Assembly (NCBI RefSeq): GCF_963678635.1
Contig: NC_087062.1
Coordinates: 55,999,970 to 56,063,969, forward strand
From: Symsagittifera roscoffensis
Taxonomy: Eukaryota; Xenacoelomorpha; Acoela; Convolutidae
DNA: 64,000 nucleotides
Reading direction: 5' to 3'
Both the position numbers and the translations under genes were made by a program. Shown here piece after piece: positions 1 to 10,313 of the stretch (position 1 is the first letter of the stretch; each line of letters begins with the position of its first letter). The notes beneath the pieces were generated by a model that was not told the origin of the DNA, did no database searches, and saw only the letters and a program-made list of their open reading frames with translations.

Positions 1-383
1 ACAAGTTCGACTATTGTACTGCGACCGACTAAAAGTACAATACACATACGTTTTTTTTATATAGAGGTATTCATGTTCTGTCATTTTATGTTTATTTGTT
101 TTTGATTTTAAATCAACATAGACTGTGCTTGATTGGGTAGTGAGAACACTATCTTTTAAATTGACTGATAACATCACATTGTGCTAGTTCTCAAATCTTA
201 CGACAGATAATCAGTTAGTGTGAATAAATTATATACAAACTGTACTCTGATAATATACAGGGATTCGTGGTCACTATTTTATAGAATCTTGTGAAATTTA
301 TTGTGTTGTGTCATTATTATTGGTAGTCAAACTAAAGGTCAGTAGCAATCGAATTAAGTGTATAGGCATTAAAAAATGACAAA
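1..383 (+). other. 3' end of Gypsy copy A leader
   Basis: This untranslated stretch ahead of gag aligns almost base for base with 56,762-57,152 in copy B. It contains no copy of the AATCCGGARGGGT motif seen further upstream in copy B's leader. The gag start context shared by both copies begins at 384-392, where the peptide opens with MSLDKSRI. Confidence 0.8.
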
Positions 384-3365
384 TTGAGAATGAGTCTAGA
401 CAAGTCAAGGATATCTAAACGAGGTAATAGCTCTAGGAAAATCATACCTAAAAAGCAAAGAAAAACAATGACCGATCCTTTTGTGGATTGGATCAAACGA
501 GCCCGGACCGACAAAGGGGAGACGGTTTCAGGCAGAATGGTTGAAACAAGGAGTCAGAAGACCTCAGAAGAGCGAAAAGAACTGTTAGAAGAGGAGGTCA
601 ATACGGACCATGCCATGAACGAGAACCAGGAAGTACATGGACTGGAAGGGAGAGGCAGAAGGCTGGCGAGTGATTCTACTCCGGTAGAACAAGGCCATGA
701 TTTTGCCACTTCCACCGGGACATTAGATCGAGAGGAGATGTCGGAGCTGTCCGACATCTCAACTGAAATAGCGGCAACTAGAAAACCTCCAACAGACAAC
801 ACTATGATGGCAGGCGGGACTAAGAAACAAACAACGTCATCATCGTTCTCAGAAAGAATGAGGAACACCTTAGGAAACATCTTTCCATTCACCATGGGAG
901 GGGCACAGGAAATGAAGGTGAATCCCAGGAGGAAGAGGACGAAGAAGAGCAAGTGGACTTTGGGTCTCAAGTCAGCCTCAATAGTTCGACCCAGGAGAAT
1001 GAGGCATACGTCGAAAGAGAGACTGGAACCATGGTTAAATTTGGTGTGGTGAGAACGATAAGCAAAGAGGTAAACACACCGGGCCAGTCAAGAGGCTTCG
1101 CGATTATGACAAATTCAGAGCCGCAAACTGGGGAGAGTAGAAACAGAGGGCTAGGCAACGCATTGGTGGATCCCGATGTGGATAATGAAAAGACGTCGAG
1201 GCAGAGAGTCAAGGCCCGAATCTCGACCAGCACGAAGCTACCTGGGACCGACAGGGTTACACCGCCACTAGTGACGCCACTTGTGGATAACGGGGCAGCA
1301 CTAGAAGAAGCCATGAACAACATAGTGGACAGTTTAGGAGAACAAAATGAACAGATGTCCATAAGAATGAGTGAACTAGAAAGAGCAGTTCACATTGAAA
1401 GAGAAAGTATGCGGGAAGAAATAAACCGCAATAGACAAGAAGTTGGTAGGAGCGAAAAACGCTTGAAAGAAAGAACGGATGAACATAAAGCGAAGAACTT
1501 GTCGCGAATGACAAGAGAAGCGGAACAAAGAGAGTTACGCTTAAGAGACGACATGGAGAAGTTAAGAATTCAGCAAGAGCAGTCTCTTGGGACCCTTGAC
1601 ACAAAGATAGACGCGATGATGGAGAGGCGAACTCAGGCTATCATGGATAGGTTGGACGGGCTACTAAGCAGTAAGAGTGGACCAAAAGAAGGGGAACCGA
1701 ACTCGGGAGGTCCCAGCAGGGAGCCGAAGGTGAACTTCAATGAACATCAAAAGAGGAAGACATATGGATCCACTAGAGGCAGGGGCAGTTCATCAGGCTA
1801 TGCCACAAGAGATAATAGAACATGGGGCCCGAACAGTAGAGCAAGTTCAACGGGGAACAGACAGACCTCTAATTAACGACCAACGCAAGGCACACATGCG
1901 ACTGGGAGAAGTGATTCCGGTAACAGAGGGCATGCAAGCCCGGGGAGGAGTCATGTGGGCCAAGGGGGAAACACTCACGGCGATTCGGATTGCAGGGATG
2001 CACCGCATACAGAGCCTTTGACAAGGTGTGAGGACAATCAGGCGGGACACTCAAGGGATGCTACGGCAATGGCCACAGCCTTTGAACCCCTAAACAGGTC
2101 TTTGGAGACTTTCCTTACAAGGTTATCCAGAACCAATGAACGCAGTGAGAAGTCCAGAAGAGTCTTTAAGAAAGCAAGATGCTATAAAGACGAATCTGAT
2201 GGCTGTATTGATACCTGGATAGAGGTGATGAAGCTGCATTTCGAGGAAGAGGACTTGTCGGAGAGACAGGAATGCAATGCGCTCACCAGTAACTTGGAAG
2301 GGACAGACCTGAACTGTGTCATGGCCAAGAAGCAGTATCAGCGTGACACAGCCGAGAAAATCTTCGAAATCTTGTTAAACCGTTTTGGATCAGGGGTGCA
2401 GGGGCACCAAGCAATGATGCGCTTCGAGTAACGGAGGCAACGAGAAGATGAAACGTTAGACAAGTTTCTCGATGACTTGGAAATGCTGAGAAGACGCAGC
2501 CAACCGGATGAGTCAAACCGAAGGATGAACCTGGCAGTAGCCTCAAAATTCATCGATGGTGTGAAGAAAGCTGGCAGCGCATTACACACCGCTATCAACC
2601 AATGCGCCAACACCAGAGGAGATGAGGCTCAAGTCAAAAGAATATCTTTTATTGAAACCTCCTTCGAGATCTGGTTTTTATAAGAACAATTATGGCAATT
2701 TTAATAATGGGCCAGCAAACCAAGGGAACAATTGGTACAAACCAAGGGATGATATGGACAAGAGACGCTCTTGTGCCAATTGCAGATCAACGGACCATCA
2801 TGTGTCAGCATGCCCAGCTTACAAACAAGGCATGAAAGCAATAGTCTTTAGCCTCGAGGACGAAGATGCATCAGAATTGGACCATGAGGATTTCATGAGA
2901 GGAGTAATTGCAAAATTCGGCCCGAGGTGTTTCTTTTGCAACTTGGAAGGTCATTTTAAATCAGATTGTCCGCAATTCTGGGATGCAGTGGCAGACATCA
3001 AGCATCCAAGGCATAAAGAAGCTTTGTCAGGAGTGAAAGCCAGCAAGGCTCGCCTGTTGAGTGAAGCGGAGGCACGCAGAAAAGATAAACCTCATGAGCT
3101 GGCGGCAAAGAAAATGCAAGCGATAACAGAAGAGTCACGTGAACCGGAACCAGCAACTGCGGCTGATGACTTCAAGATCGATTATAGGGCAGCCGCGAGG
3201 GATGCTCTAAATAGAGTGCAGCAGGAACTGGTGACGAAAGAGATCGAACAAAAAGTGGAACTTGAACTGGAGAATGAGAAACTACAGGAGCAACGGAATA
3301 CCTTCGAAGCAACGAAAGTCGAGCAGACTAAGGCACCAAGCAGTTTGAGCATAAATCTAATGTGA
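384..3365 (+). pseudogene. gag region, Gypsy copy A (broken)
   Basis: This is the structural polyprotein region. In order it shows a charged low-complexity N-terminus (about 400-1,250), a long acidic/basic coiled coil (about 1,300-1,660), a Ser/Gly/Arg-rich linker (about 1,690-2,040), a helical capsid-like segment containing FLTRLSRTNERSEKSRR (about 2,090-2,560) and two zinc knuckles (about 2,770-2,815 with CANC...HHVSAC, and 2,928-2,975 with CFFCNLEGHFKSDC). A second coiled-coil stretch follows (about 3,180-3,340). The same domain order is present in copy B at 57,153-60,150. The CCHC knuckles and the capsid position identify it as gag by family knowledge; the long N-terminal coiled coil is larger than in a minimal Ty3 gag. 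Confidence 0.85.
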
Positions 3366-3769
3366 TCTCTGGTCAGAGGTTCGGCATGGTGCCACAAGGA
3401 AGCAAGATACAGTCAATAATCTCAGTGGCTGGACATCAGGTAATCAGAAATCTGAGTGAACCATCCGAGTTCACGTTGATGCATTTGGACTCATATGCAG
3501 ATTATCTGAGGCAGGTGGAGCCACGCACTGAGTCGAGAGCTGTGCGAGCACTACTAATAACGGGTGGCCCTCGCATGAAGAAACTTCATGGACGCTACCT
3601 GGAGGTCTATGGGCCGTATCAAGTGATGCTGAACGTGGATGGAATCAGTATCTACACTAGGACTTATGTAACAACAGATGATGACCAAATGGGGCAGATC
3701 TATTTGGGTGAGGAGGAACTCAAAGTCCGCAGGATAGGCCATGACGCCATGATGGAACAAGATGCAGTA

Positions 3770-4160
3770 CACATTGGGTATGAAGCAGATGTGACCGCAC
3801 ATCTGCTCGACACCAACGGAACGAAAATCGGAGTCACAGGGCTTCTGGACACAGGAGCGGTAGTGAGTGTGATGCCAATAAAAACTTGGGAAAGAATGGG
3901 CTTCACGAGGGAAGATCTAATTCCAACGAATCTCCGACTGGCCGCCGCCAATCGAGGAGCCATTTACGTAGCCGGAAGAACACCAATAATGGTCCTCCAC
4001 ATGGGAGGACGGGATCTTTGGATGAGCTTCCTGGTAGTAGAGAATTTGGACGACACCGACCAATTCATCTTGGGCAGAGATTTTGTCAGGAATTTTGACG
4101 TGATGATTGACTTGAACAACGGTCTGATACGGATTAGAAACCCGGACCGGAAGTATGTTA
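3770..4160 (+). pseudogene. Aspartic protease domain, Gypsy copy A
   Basis: A retropepsin-like domain. The active-site block reads GLLDTGAVVSVMP (about 3,838-3,876). The second hydrophobic block and the FILGRDFVRNFDVMID segment (about 4,065-4,110) correspond to the typical ILG-flap region near the end of retroviral-type proteases. It lies between the gag coiled coil and RT, as expected for Ty3/Gypsy. Part of it is nearly identical to the matching part of copy B. The domain belongs to a broken element. Confidence 0.85.
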
Positions 4161-4689
4161 AGAAACCAATTAAAAGGATAATAACAGACGAAAACAAGGT
4201 ACCAATTTTTTTGGATAGAAAAGTAAAGCTACAGCCAGGACAAGCTGTGGTGGCAATTTTTAGAATGAGAAAATTAAATTCGTTAAGTGATAGTAAACAG
4301 GTTTGTTTAGTACCGAATCCAAATAGTCAGAGTTCGGTGATTTTAGGCCGGAGCTTCTCGGTAACGCGAAACGGACTGTGTGTCAGTGTGTTATTGAACA
4401 CACTGGACACCACGGTTTCAATCTAGCGTGGAAAGAAGCTTGGTTACGCTTTGCCGATGAGGACCGACTATGAGGAGACACAAAACTTGAAGAAATATAG
4501 TGTGAAATACCGTCCTTATCATGCCAATAAAGATAAAATTTTAGAAAGGATTAATGAATTAAAATCTATTCAAAAATTGTTTTCAATGAAATCCGAAACG
4601 GACGACGGCTTATCAAGCTGCTCGAATTTTCCGGAACGCCCCTCGTCATATGAACTGGAATCTGACAAACCGGATTTGCCAGAGATAGA

Positions 4690-5570
4690 ACATTTAAAAG
4701 GGAAAATAGGTGAGGGAGATTTCGAAAAATTGCGGGACCTCCTAAATCGGAACGCAGATGTATTTTCAAAACATAAGGCGGATATCGGTTGCTGTAATTT
4801 CGTCGAACACGAAATCGAACTAGAAGAGGGCGCCGTTCCCCATAGGGAAGGCGCAAGGCGAATGACGCCACACAAATCGGAAGCGTGCCGAGCGGAAATA
4901 GAAATGTTGCTTGAATACGACATGATAGAACCCTCGAAATCGCCATGGGCTTGCAGGGTAGTAATGGCGAAAAAGAAAGGGTTGCAGCTTAGGTTTTTTT
5001 GCGGCTTTCGTTACCTGAACGCGGTAATGATAAAAGATGCGTACCCGATACCGCGAATAGACGAGAGCCTCTCTAAGCTTGGTGATGGCAAGTTCTTCAC
5101 CACATTGTACTTGGGTTCTGCCTTCTGGTCCCTCTGCGGAAGAAGGATAGAGAGAAAACTGGATTCGCGTGCGAATTGGGATTGTACCAGTGGAAGAAGA
5201 TGCCCTTGGGCTTGTGCAACGCAACAGCCACTTTTCCAAGACTGATGGCTCAGGCTTTGACTAGAGTGACCAAGAAATACGGGAATCTCGTGATGTGTTA
5301 CGTGGACGACGTGGTCATAGCGACACCGACCCTGGAAGACCACATTGATCGGCTCGATGAGGTCTTTGGATGCATGAAGAGAGCAGGCTTGAAGTGCAAA
5401 CCATCCAAATGTGAAATCCTTAGGGATTCGATTAAGTACCTGGGAAGGATGGTGGACAGGCATGGTGTGAGGCCGGACCCGGAAGCAGTAGAAGCAGTGT
5501 TGACATAGAAAGCTCCCAGAACGGACACACAGCTCCTGAGCTTCCTAGGACTTGCCAATTACTACCGGGA
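4690..5570 (+). pseudogene. Reverse transcriptase domain, Gypsy copy A (broken)
   Basis: This is the RT palm and fingers region. Visible blocks are the HEIELEEGAVPHRE entry motif (about 4,808-4,850), the DAYPIPRIDESLSKLG block (about 5,035-5,080), the LCNATATF block (about 5,210-5,230), the catalytic MCYVDDVVIATP box (about 5,293-5,330) and the thumb-proximal KCKPSKCE...IKYLGRMV block (about 5,394-5,455). All are standard Gypsy RT motifs. The region as it stands is broken. Confidence 0.9.
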
Positions 5571-5599
5571 GTTCATAAATGATATGCCGACAAGGTGTA

Positions 5600-6120
5600 G
5601 CCGATGCAGAAGCTGATGCGCAAAAAAGGGAAAAAGTTCGAATGGAACGATGAAGCACAAGTTTCATTCGAGAACATAAAGAGGGAACTGTGCGAAGCGC
5701 CAGTGCTAGGCATGCCTACAGAAAATGGCATGTATGTTCTTGATACAGACGCATCGTTAGTAGCCATCTCAGGATTATTGCATCAAGAGCAAGAATGGAC
5801 TGGAAGATCGGTTCTCCGTCCCATTGCATACGGCAGCAAGGTCTTGAGTGACACAGAGATGAAATATGGCGCACCAAACGCAGAAATGTTTGCAGTAGTC
5901 ACTTTCGTGGAAAAGTACAGTGCATACTTGATGAGCGCTCCCTTCAAGTTACGCGTAGACAACAGAGCGTTATCCTGGTTGAAGACCTACTCGATGGATC
6001 AGAGTTATATTGGTAGATGGATAGTAAGATTGGATGGCTACCATATGATAATCGAACACAGGATGCGTGATGAACACCAGAATGCTGATAGCCTCAGCAA
6101 GAAAACTGAGTCCTATGAAA
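5600..6120 (+). pseudogene. RNase H domain, Gypsy copy A
   Basis: This follows RT directly. The first catalytic Asp sits in YVLDTDASLVAISG (about 5,728-5,770), the Glu-bearing block is DTEMKYGAPNAEMFAVV (about 5,850-5,900), the FKLRVDNRALSWL block is at about 5,944-5,980, and DEHQNADSLS (about 6,070-6,100) gives the last acidic residue. The stretch from 5,904 to 6,395 appears base-identical to copy B 62,465-62,956, unlike the flanking sequence. Confidence 0.88.
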
Positions 6121-6725
6121 GATTGGAGCAAAAGCAAGCCAATCAGGCAGAAATAAAGGAGGGATTCTCGTTTCTAGACAAAGAAACTTATGAAGCGCTT
6201 CCCTTAACGAGATGGTTGGATAAATCTGGACATCCAATTCCAGGGCATCCTGAATTGCCTGTAGAGAAAGCAGCCGAGATAAAGATCCTATCCAAGGAGG
6301 ACCCGATCCCCTTGGATCTGTTGCTGCGCTCGAATCTGGTCCAGCAAGAACTCTCTCACATGAACATAAACAGCCTCTCATTATTGGATAAAACGGTGCA
6401 GGTCACACCGCAAGTGATGCGGATGCTGGGTGGATTGTTAGAAAGAGAAGTGACCAGAGATGACCCCGAGTGGACAGTAGCAGTTGCATCGCTAACAGTC
6501 AGTGAGAAGGTGAAGATCATGCCGTCCAGACGACAACACGAAGAAAACGAGAGGGATTGTAGGACAATAGTTCAGCAACTAGTATCCTCAATACCCCACG
6601 AGATTTTAACCAGTACTTCTTACTGACGGAAAGAACAGGGAAGCAGTACGCAAAGGAAAACCGTCACCTTTGTGGACCAGGATAAAAAAGATGAGAGGGT
6701 AGAACAAAACCTGCTTTAAGATTGT

Positions 6726-9473
6726 TTGTCCGGGGAGACGAATGATGAGAGGAGCCAGCGAGCAAAAGATCAACACACGGGACAAGAAAGTTTGTCCGGG
6801 GAGTCTGAGATAGACAAAAAAATTCTTAATGAGAAACAGGACCTAGAGAACAAGGTTTTGTCCGGGGAGTTCAGATGGATGCGAAGAAGGCATAGACATG
6901 ATCTGGAGGAGCGTGCAGACTCCAGCACAACCTCATCAACAGATGACAATTCCCGAAACTCAGGAATGGACACCTATACAGACAGGAACTCGAGCTCGGG
7001 ATCAGAACTGTCCGAACTAGCGATCCACACACTACTAGTGGAAACTCGGGCAAGGGATCTGGACAGAGAGGTGTACCAGGATCCTGACAGCGATCACTAC
7101 CTTATACCAAGCGAAAGAGTCTTTGACAACGCAGCGGATGATTTGGAGACAATAGCAGTATCGAAACGTTCGATAAGTCTGTTGCCGCAGAAAGAGGTAG
7201 TCAGGACTGATCTACAGCCGTTCAAGCAAGAAACACAGCCGCTGGCGAAGATTTGGTGCGTTAAAATGGAAGAAGACACACACCAGCCCAATGAGCTGAA
7301 TAGTCAGATGAGGGTTATGAAGACGTACTTGAAGGCGAGATACAGACTCTCGGATCTTCTCAGGGCGCAGAGAAATGATCGCATGACAAGCAACCTGAAA
7401 AGGTGGATCGAGAATGGTTCTCCGGATAAAGGGGACCTCGAGGAAGATAGTTATCGTATCCTGAGACAGTATTTCATGCAGAAGGAAGGGAGGTTATATT
7501 TGAACAAGGACGGGATAGTGGCTTGCAAAAGAAGAGAAGAAGACAGAGTCCTATACAAGTATAACGCGATAGTGTTGCCGCAACTCTATCAGACAGAACT
7601 ATTATTCAGGTCGCATGATCAGATGGGCCATCAGGGGATCGATAAGGTGTATCAGAGTATCCTGAAGCGCTTTGAGTGGCCTGGGATGAAAAAGGCATGC
7701 GAGAAGTGGGTAACAGCATGTCTGTCATGCCAACAGGTCAAGGATCCAAGGAAGTTGCGATTTCCATTACAATCGATCGAGTCGTCTGAATTCAATGAGG
7801 TGGTGCAGATAGATCACCAGAAGATATGCATGACAGACAGTGATTATAATCATGTGTTGGTCATGATAGATCATTTTACGAAGTATGCAGAGGCCGTGCC
7901 CTGCATAACTGCATCGGCGGAAGAGACGTGCGATCACCTGATCAATTCGTGGATAGCGAGACATGGCTGTCCGATGACGTTTCAATCGGATAATGGAACA
8001 GCTTTCGTAGGAGAGCTTACGAAAGAGCTTATGAGACGCTCACAGGTTGCTCAGGCTCACTCCACGACATACCACCCTCAGACGAATGGCTTAGTGGAAA
8101 GACAGAATAGGACGTTAGTGTTGATGCTGAGAGTATATTGTTCCAGGTACATGACCGATTGGGACAGATACCTTCCACAGGTGATGGGAGCATATAACAG
8201 CACGCAACACTCCACCACCGGAGTCAGTCCAGACATGATGCTAACTGGACACGAAAAGTCTTTACCCTTAACCTTTTTCTACCCAGAATATGAGGAAAAG
8301 AAAACGTCTCCTCTGGTCTACGTGAGGGATGTGATCAGACGTCAACAGGAGTTGAACGATTTGTGTAGACGAAATACTCAGCAAGCACAGGCAAGGCAGA
8401 GGAAAAGATTCGACAAGAAAGCAGCTGGTGCAAAAGCTTACTCGGTGGGAGACTACGTATGGGTATTTCAGAACGTTATACCACGGAAAGGGACGAAAAA
8501 GCTCCTAAAAAAGTGGAGGGGACCCCTCATGATTACACAGGTACACCAGGAGGGACGCTTTTCTAGACTGAGTACTGGCCCAGCCGCCCTCTACGAGAAC
8601 ATTAAGCCACACAATCCATCGACAGAAGACTGTTGTATACCTGCAGACATGGAAGAAGGGGATTGTCTAATGATGGATCCTGCTTGTGAGGTCAACGAGA
8701 AGAACGATGGAAACGATGTCGTGGAGGAAGGAACGGATACACCGCTGGACCTGGATCCAAACGAGGTGATCGAAGCGGACGATGAAACCTTACCCTACGC
8801 AGAGGAGGATTGGCAGGATCCCGAACAGATAGAGGTTCCCAAGAACTTGGAACCGGATCTGCCGTTCACGATACAGACTCGTCAGAAGGACGGGACAAGA
8901 CCAGGAAAGAAATATAATCCTTACGGTGACGATTTTGTAGTGGATAGGATAGATCTGAAGAAGATAGTGGAGGAAGTAGTGGGTCTAGAAGAATTAACTG
9001 TGTCACAAGACATTGACATAGTCAATGATCACGACGATGAGTGGGTCGACGACCGGTCGAAACCCGAGGTAGAATTCGACGACGAGCAACAGCAGTCATA
9101 TGAACAAGACTTGACGAACCTGCATGTCTTAGAGTGGCTGAACGAAATGACCTCTGACCCAGAGGGGACCAGAGTCACGATTCAAGACGTAGATCGTGAA
9201 AGCATGAAATACATCAAGACCGAACGAGATGATCCTTCCTGGGCTGCCCAGGAAGGACGACTACTCATTCCAGCTTCTAACCTCGACTTGATACCCGGTA
9301 TGCGATCGACGGGGACGTCGATGGATATTTTTGTCCGGGGAGTGGGGGTAGGACTTACCCACACTGAAAACTTGATAATAAAAAAATTAAGAGTAGCAAG
9401 AGAAACAGGAGACTTAGAAGCAGAAACAGGCGAAGAACCTAAGAAACCTGACATAGGGAGGGTAGTTGGGTGA
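6726..9473 (+). CDS. Integrase-containing pol segment with acidic tail, Gypsy copy A
   Basis: This open stretch of 915 codons has no canonical context around its first ATG, so its start is nominal; it is probably the downstream part of a longer pol product. The N-terminal part (to about residue 60) holds three LSGE-type peptides at 22-residue spacing. The integrase zinc-binding region reads HDQMGHQGIDK...CLSCQQVKD (about 7,612-7,745). The catalytic core has QIDHQKI, then FQSDNGTAFVGE, then YHPQTNGLVERQNRTL (about 7,807-8,110), which gives the D,D-E triad. A chromodomain-less basic C-terminal segment (about 8,380-8,620) is followed by a roughly 280-residue Asp/Glu-rich tail. The tail is unusual for Ty3/Gypsy integrases; I cannot assign it a function. 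Confidence 0.9.
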   Translation: MSGETNDERSQRAKDQHTGQESLSGESEIDKKILNEKQDLENKVLSGEFRWMRRRHRHDLEERADSSTTSSTDDNSRNSGMDTYTDRNSSSGSELSELAIHTLLVETRARDLDREVYQDPDSDHYLIPSERVFDNAADDLETIAVSKRSISLLPQKEVVRTDLQPFKQETQPLAKIWCVKMEEDTHQPNELNSQMRVMKTYLKARYRLSDLLRAQRNDRMTSNLKRWIENGSPDKGDLEEDSYRILRQYFMQKEGRLYLNKDGIVACKRREEDRVLYKYNAIVLPQLYQTELLFRSHDQMGHQGIDKVYQSILKRFEWPGMKKACEKWVTACLSCQQVKDPRKLRFPLQSIESSEFNEVVQIDHQKICMTDSDYNHVLVMIDHFTKYAEAVPCITASAEETCDHLINSWIARHGCPMTFQSDNGTAFVGELTKELMRRSQVAQAHSTTYHPQTNGLVERQNRTLVLMLRVYCSRYMTDWDRYLPQVMGAYNSTQHSTTGVSPDMMLTGHEKSLPLTFFYPEYEEKKTSPLVYVRDVIRRQQELNDLCRRNTQQAQARQRKRFDKKAAGAKAYSVGDYVWVFQNVIPRKGTKKLLKKWRGPLMITQVHQEGRFSRLSTGPAALYENIKPHNPSTEDCCIPADMEEGDCLMMDPACEVNEKNDGNDVVEEGTDTPLDLDPNEVIEADDETLPYAEEDWQDPEQIEVPKNLEPDLPFTIQTRQKDGTRPGKKYNPYGDDFVVDRIDLKKIVEEVVGLEELTVSQDIDIVNDHDDEWVDDRSKPEVEFDDEQQQSYEQDLTNLHVLEWLNEMTSDPEGTRVTIQDVDRESMKYIKTERDDPSWAAQEGRLLIPASNLDLIPGMRSTGTSMDIFVRGVGVGLTHTENLIIKKLRVARETGDLEAETGEEPKKPDIGRVVG
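6728..6869 (+). repeat. Three PPT-like GTCCGGGGAG motifs at 66-bp spacing
   Basis: GTCCGGGGAG occurs at 6,728-6,737, 6,794-6,803 and 6,860-6,869, each preceded by a T-rich step and spaced exactly 66 bp apart (22 codons, same frame). The same ten bases sit at the polypurine-tract position right before the 3' LTR (13,322-13,331). The sequences between the motifs are purine-rich but only weakly alike, so this may be an old 66-bp tandem repeat with a conserved core. Confidence 0.8.
9333..9342 (+). promoter_or_regulatory. Internal PPT-like motif near the end of the integrase ORF
   Basis: A fourth internal GTCCGGGGAG lies in a TTTTTG...TGGGGG setting, here read in a different frame from the 6.7-kb copies. 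That points to conservation of the nucleotide sequence rather than a peptide. The surrounding sequence is also recognisable in copy C near 29,540-29,600. Confidence 0.55.
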
Positions 9474-9572
9474 TATTTTAACTTACCAAATGAATATTCA
9501 AGTAACATAATACTAACAGACAGTGATTTTATACTCACAAATAGAACATGTGCGATAGCAATCACAGCAGAC

Positions 9573-9935
9573 ATGAGTTTTAGGACAGCGTTAGCGGCAG
9601 ATTTTAAGAGAGAATATAAAAACATAGAGTTCCTTTGGAAGCAACGACCAGGAGTAGGGGGCGTAGCAGCCTTACCTCCGGCGGCGTCACAGATACCGGG
9701 AAAATACCTATGCTTCTTGGTGACGAGGGCGACGGAGAAGCAGCACGTGGACCCAGAGAACCTAGTCTTGTCCTTGACAAGGCTGAGGGACTTCCTCGTG
9801 GAAATGGACGTGAAGGAGCTCTCGCTTCCAGTGTACGATCCGAACAGAGGACGACTGCATCCTCGGGAATTGTACGCGCTTGGTTACGTGATATTCTCTG
9901 ATACTAATATACAAGTATATTTACATAAGAATTAG
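9573..9935 (+). CDS. Small accessory protein of the Gypsy family, unknown function
   Basis: An open frame of 120 codons. I do not recognise the family. The N-terminus is basic and the C-terminal two-thirds is dense in conserved positions: VDPENLVLSLTRL, ELSLPVYDPNRGRLHPRE and a terminal VYLHKN. Copy C carries a clear counterpart at about 29,806-30,095, with VDPE, LTRL, FLV, SLPIYDPNRG and LHK all retained even though the rest of copy C is badly decayed. No transmembrane segment, signal peptide or zinc-binding cluster is visible. Its place right after integrase suggests expression from a spliced or downstream message, but nothing in the sequence proves this. It could be nucleic-acid binding or a structural accessory protein. 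Confidence 0.7.
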   Translation: MSFRTALAADFKREYKNIEFLWKQRPGVGGVAALPPAASQIPGKYLCFLVTRATEKQHVDPENLVLSLTRLRDFLVEMDVKELSLPVYDPNRGRLHPRELYALGYVIFSDTNIQVYLHKN

Positions 9936-10313
9936 TACTTAAGTATAGGCTGAGTGACGTGCGAGAGGATGTTAGGCTAAAGACTGAGTTGTATGTAATG
10001 TGTGAGATGTCTGTCATGTTATGTTATGTGTTATGTTAATAAGATCCTGGGTAAGAAGGGGTTAGTGACCATGAACAACTGAATGACGATCTTAGGAATA
10101 GATCCAAAGTTTGGACTGTCCAATCTTAGGTCGAATTCCAAAATTTTAGAGACCGAATGATTTTAATAAATTTCAGGATAAAAATCTTTTTATCTGAACT
10201 GTTTTTAAGCAAATTTTAACGATATCTGTTAAGGTGAAACCGACAAGTGTGATATTCGTGACTTCTTTTCTAGATCCTGATTGAACATTTAATTACTCAA
10301 TTGAGTCAAACCT
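9936..10313 (+). other. Gap between accessory ORFs of copy A
   Basis: AT-rich and without a convincing ORF. I see no repeat or regulatory site that I can support. Confidence 0.5.
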
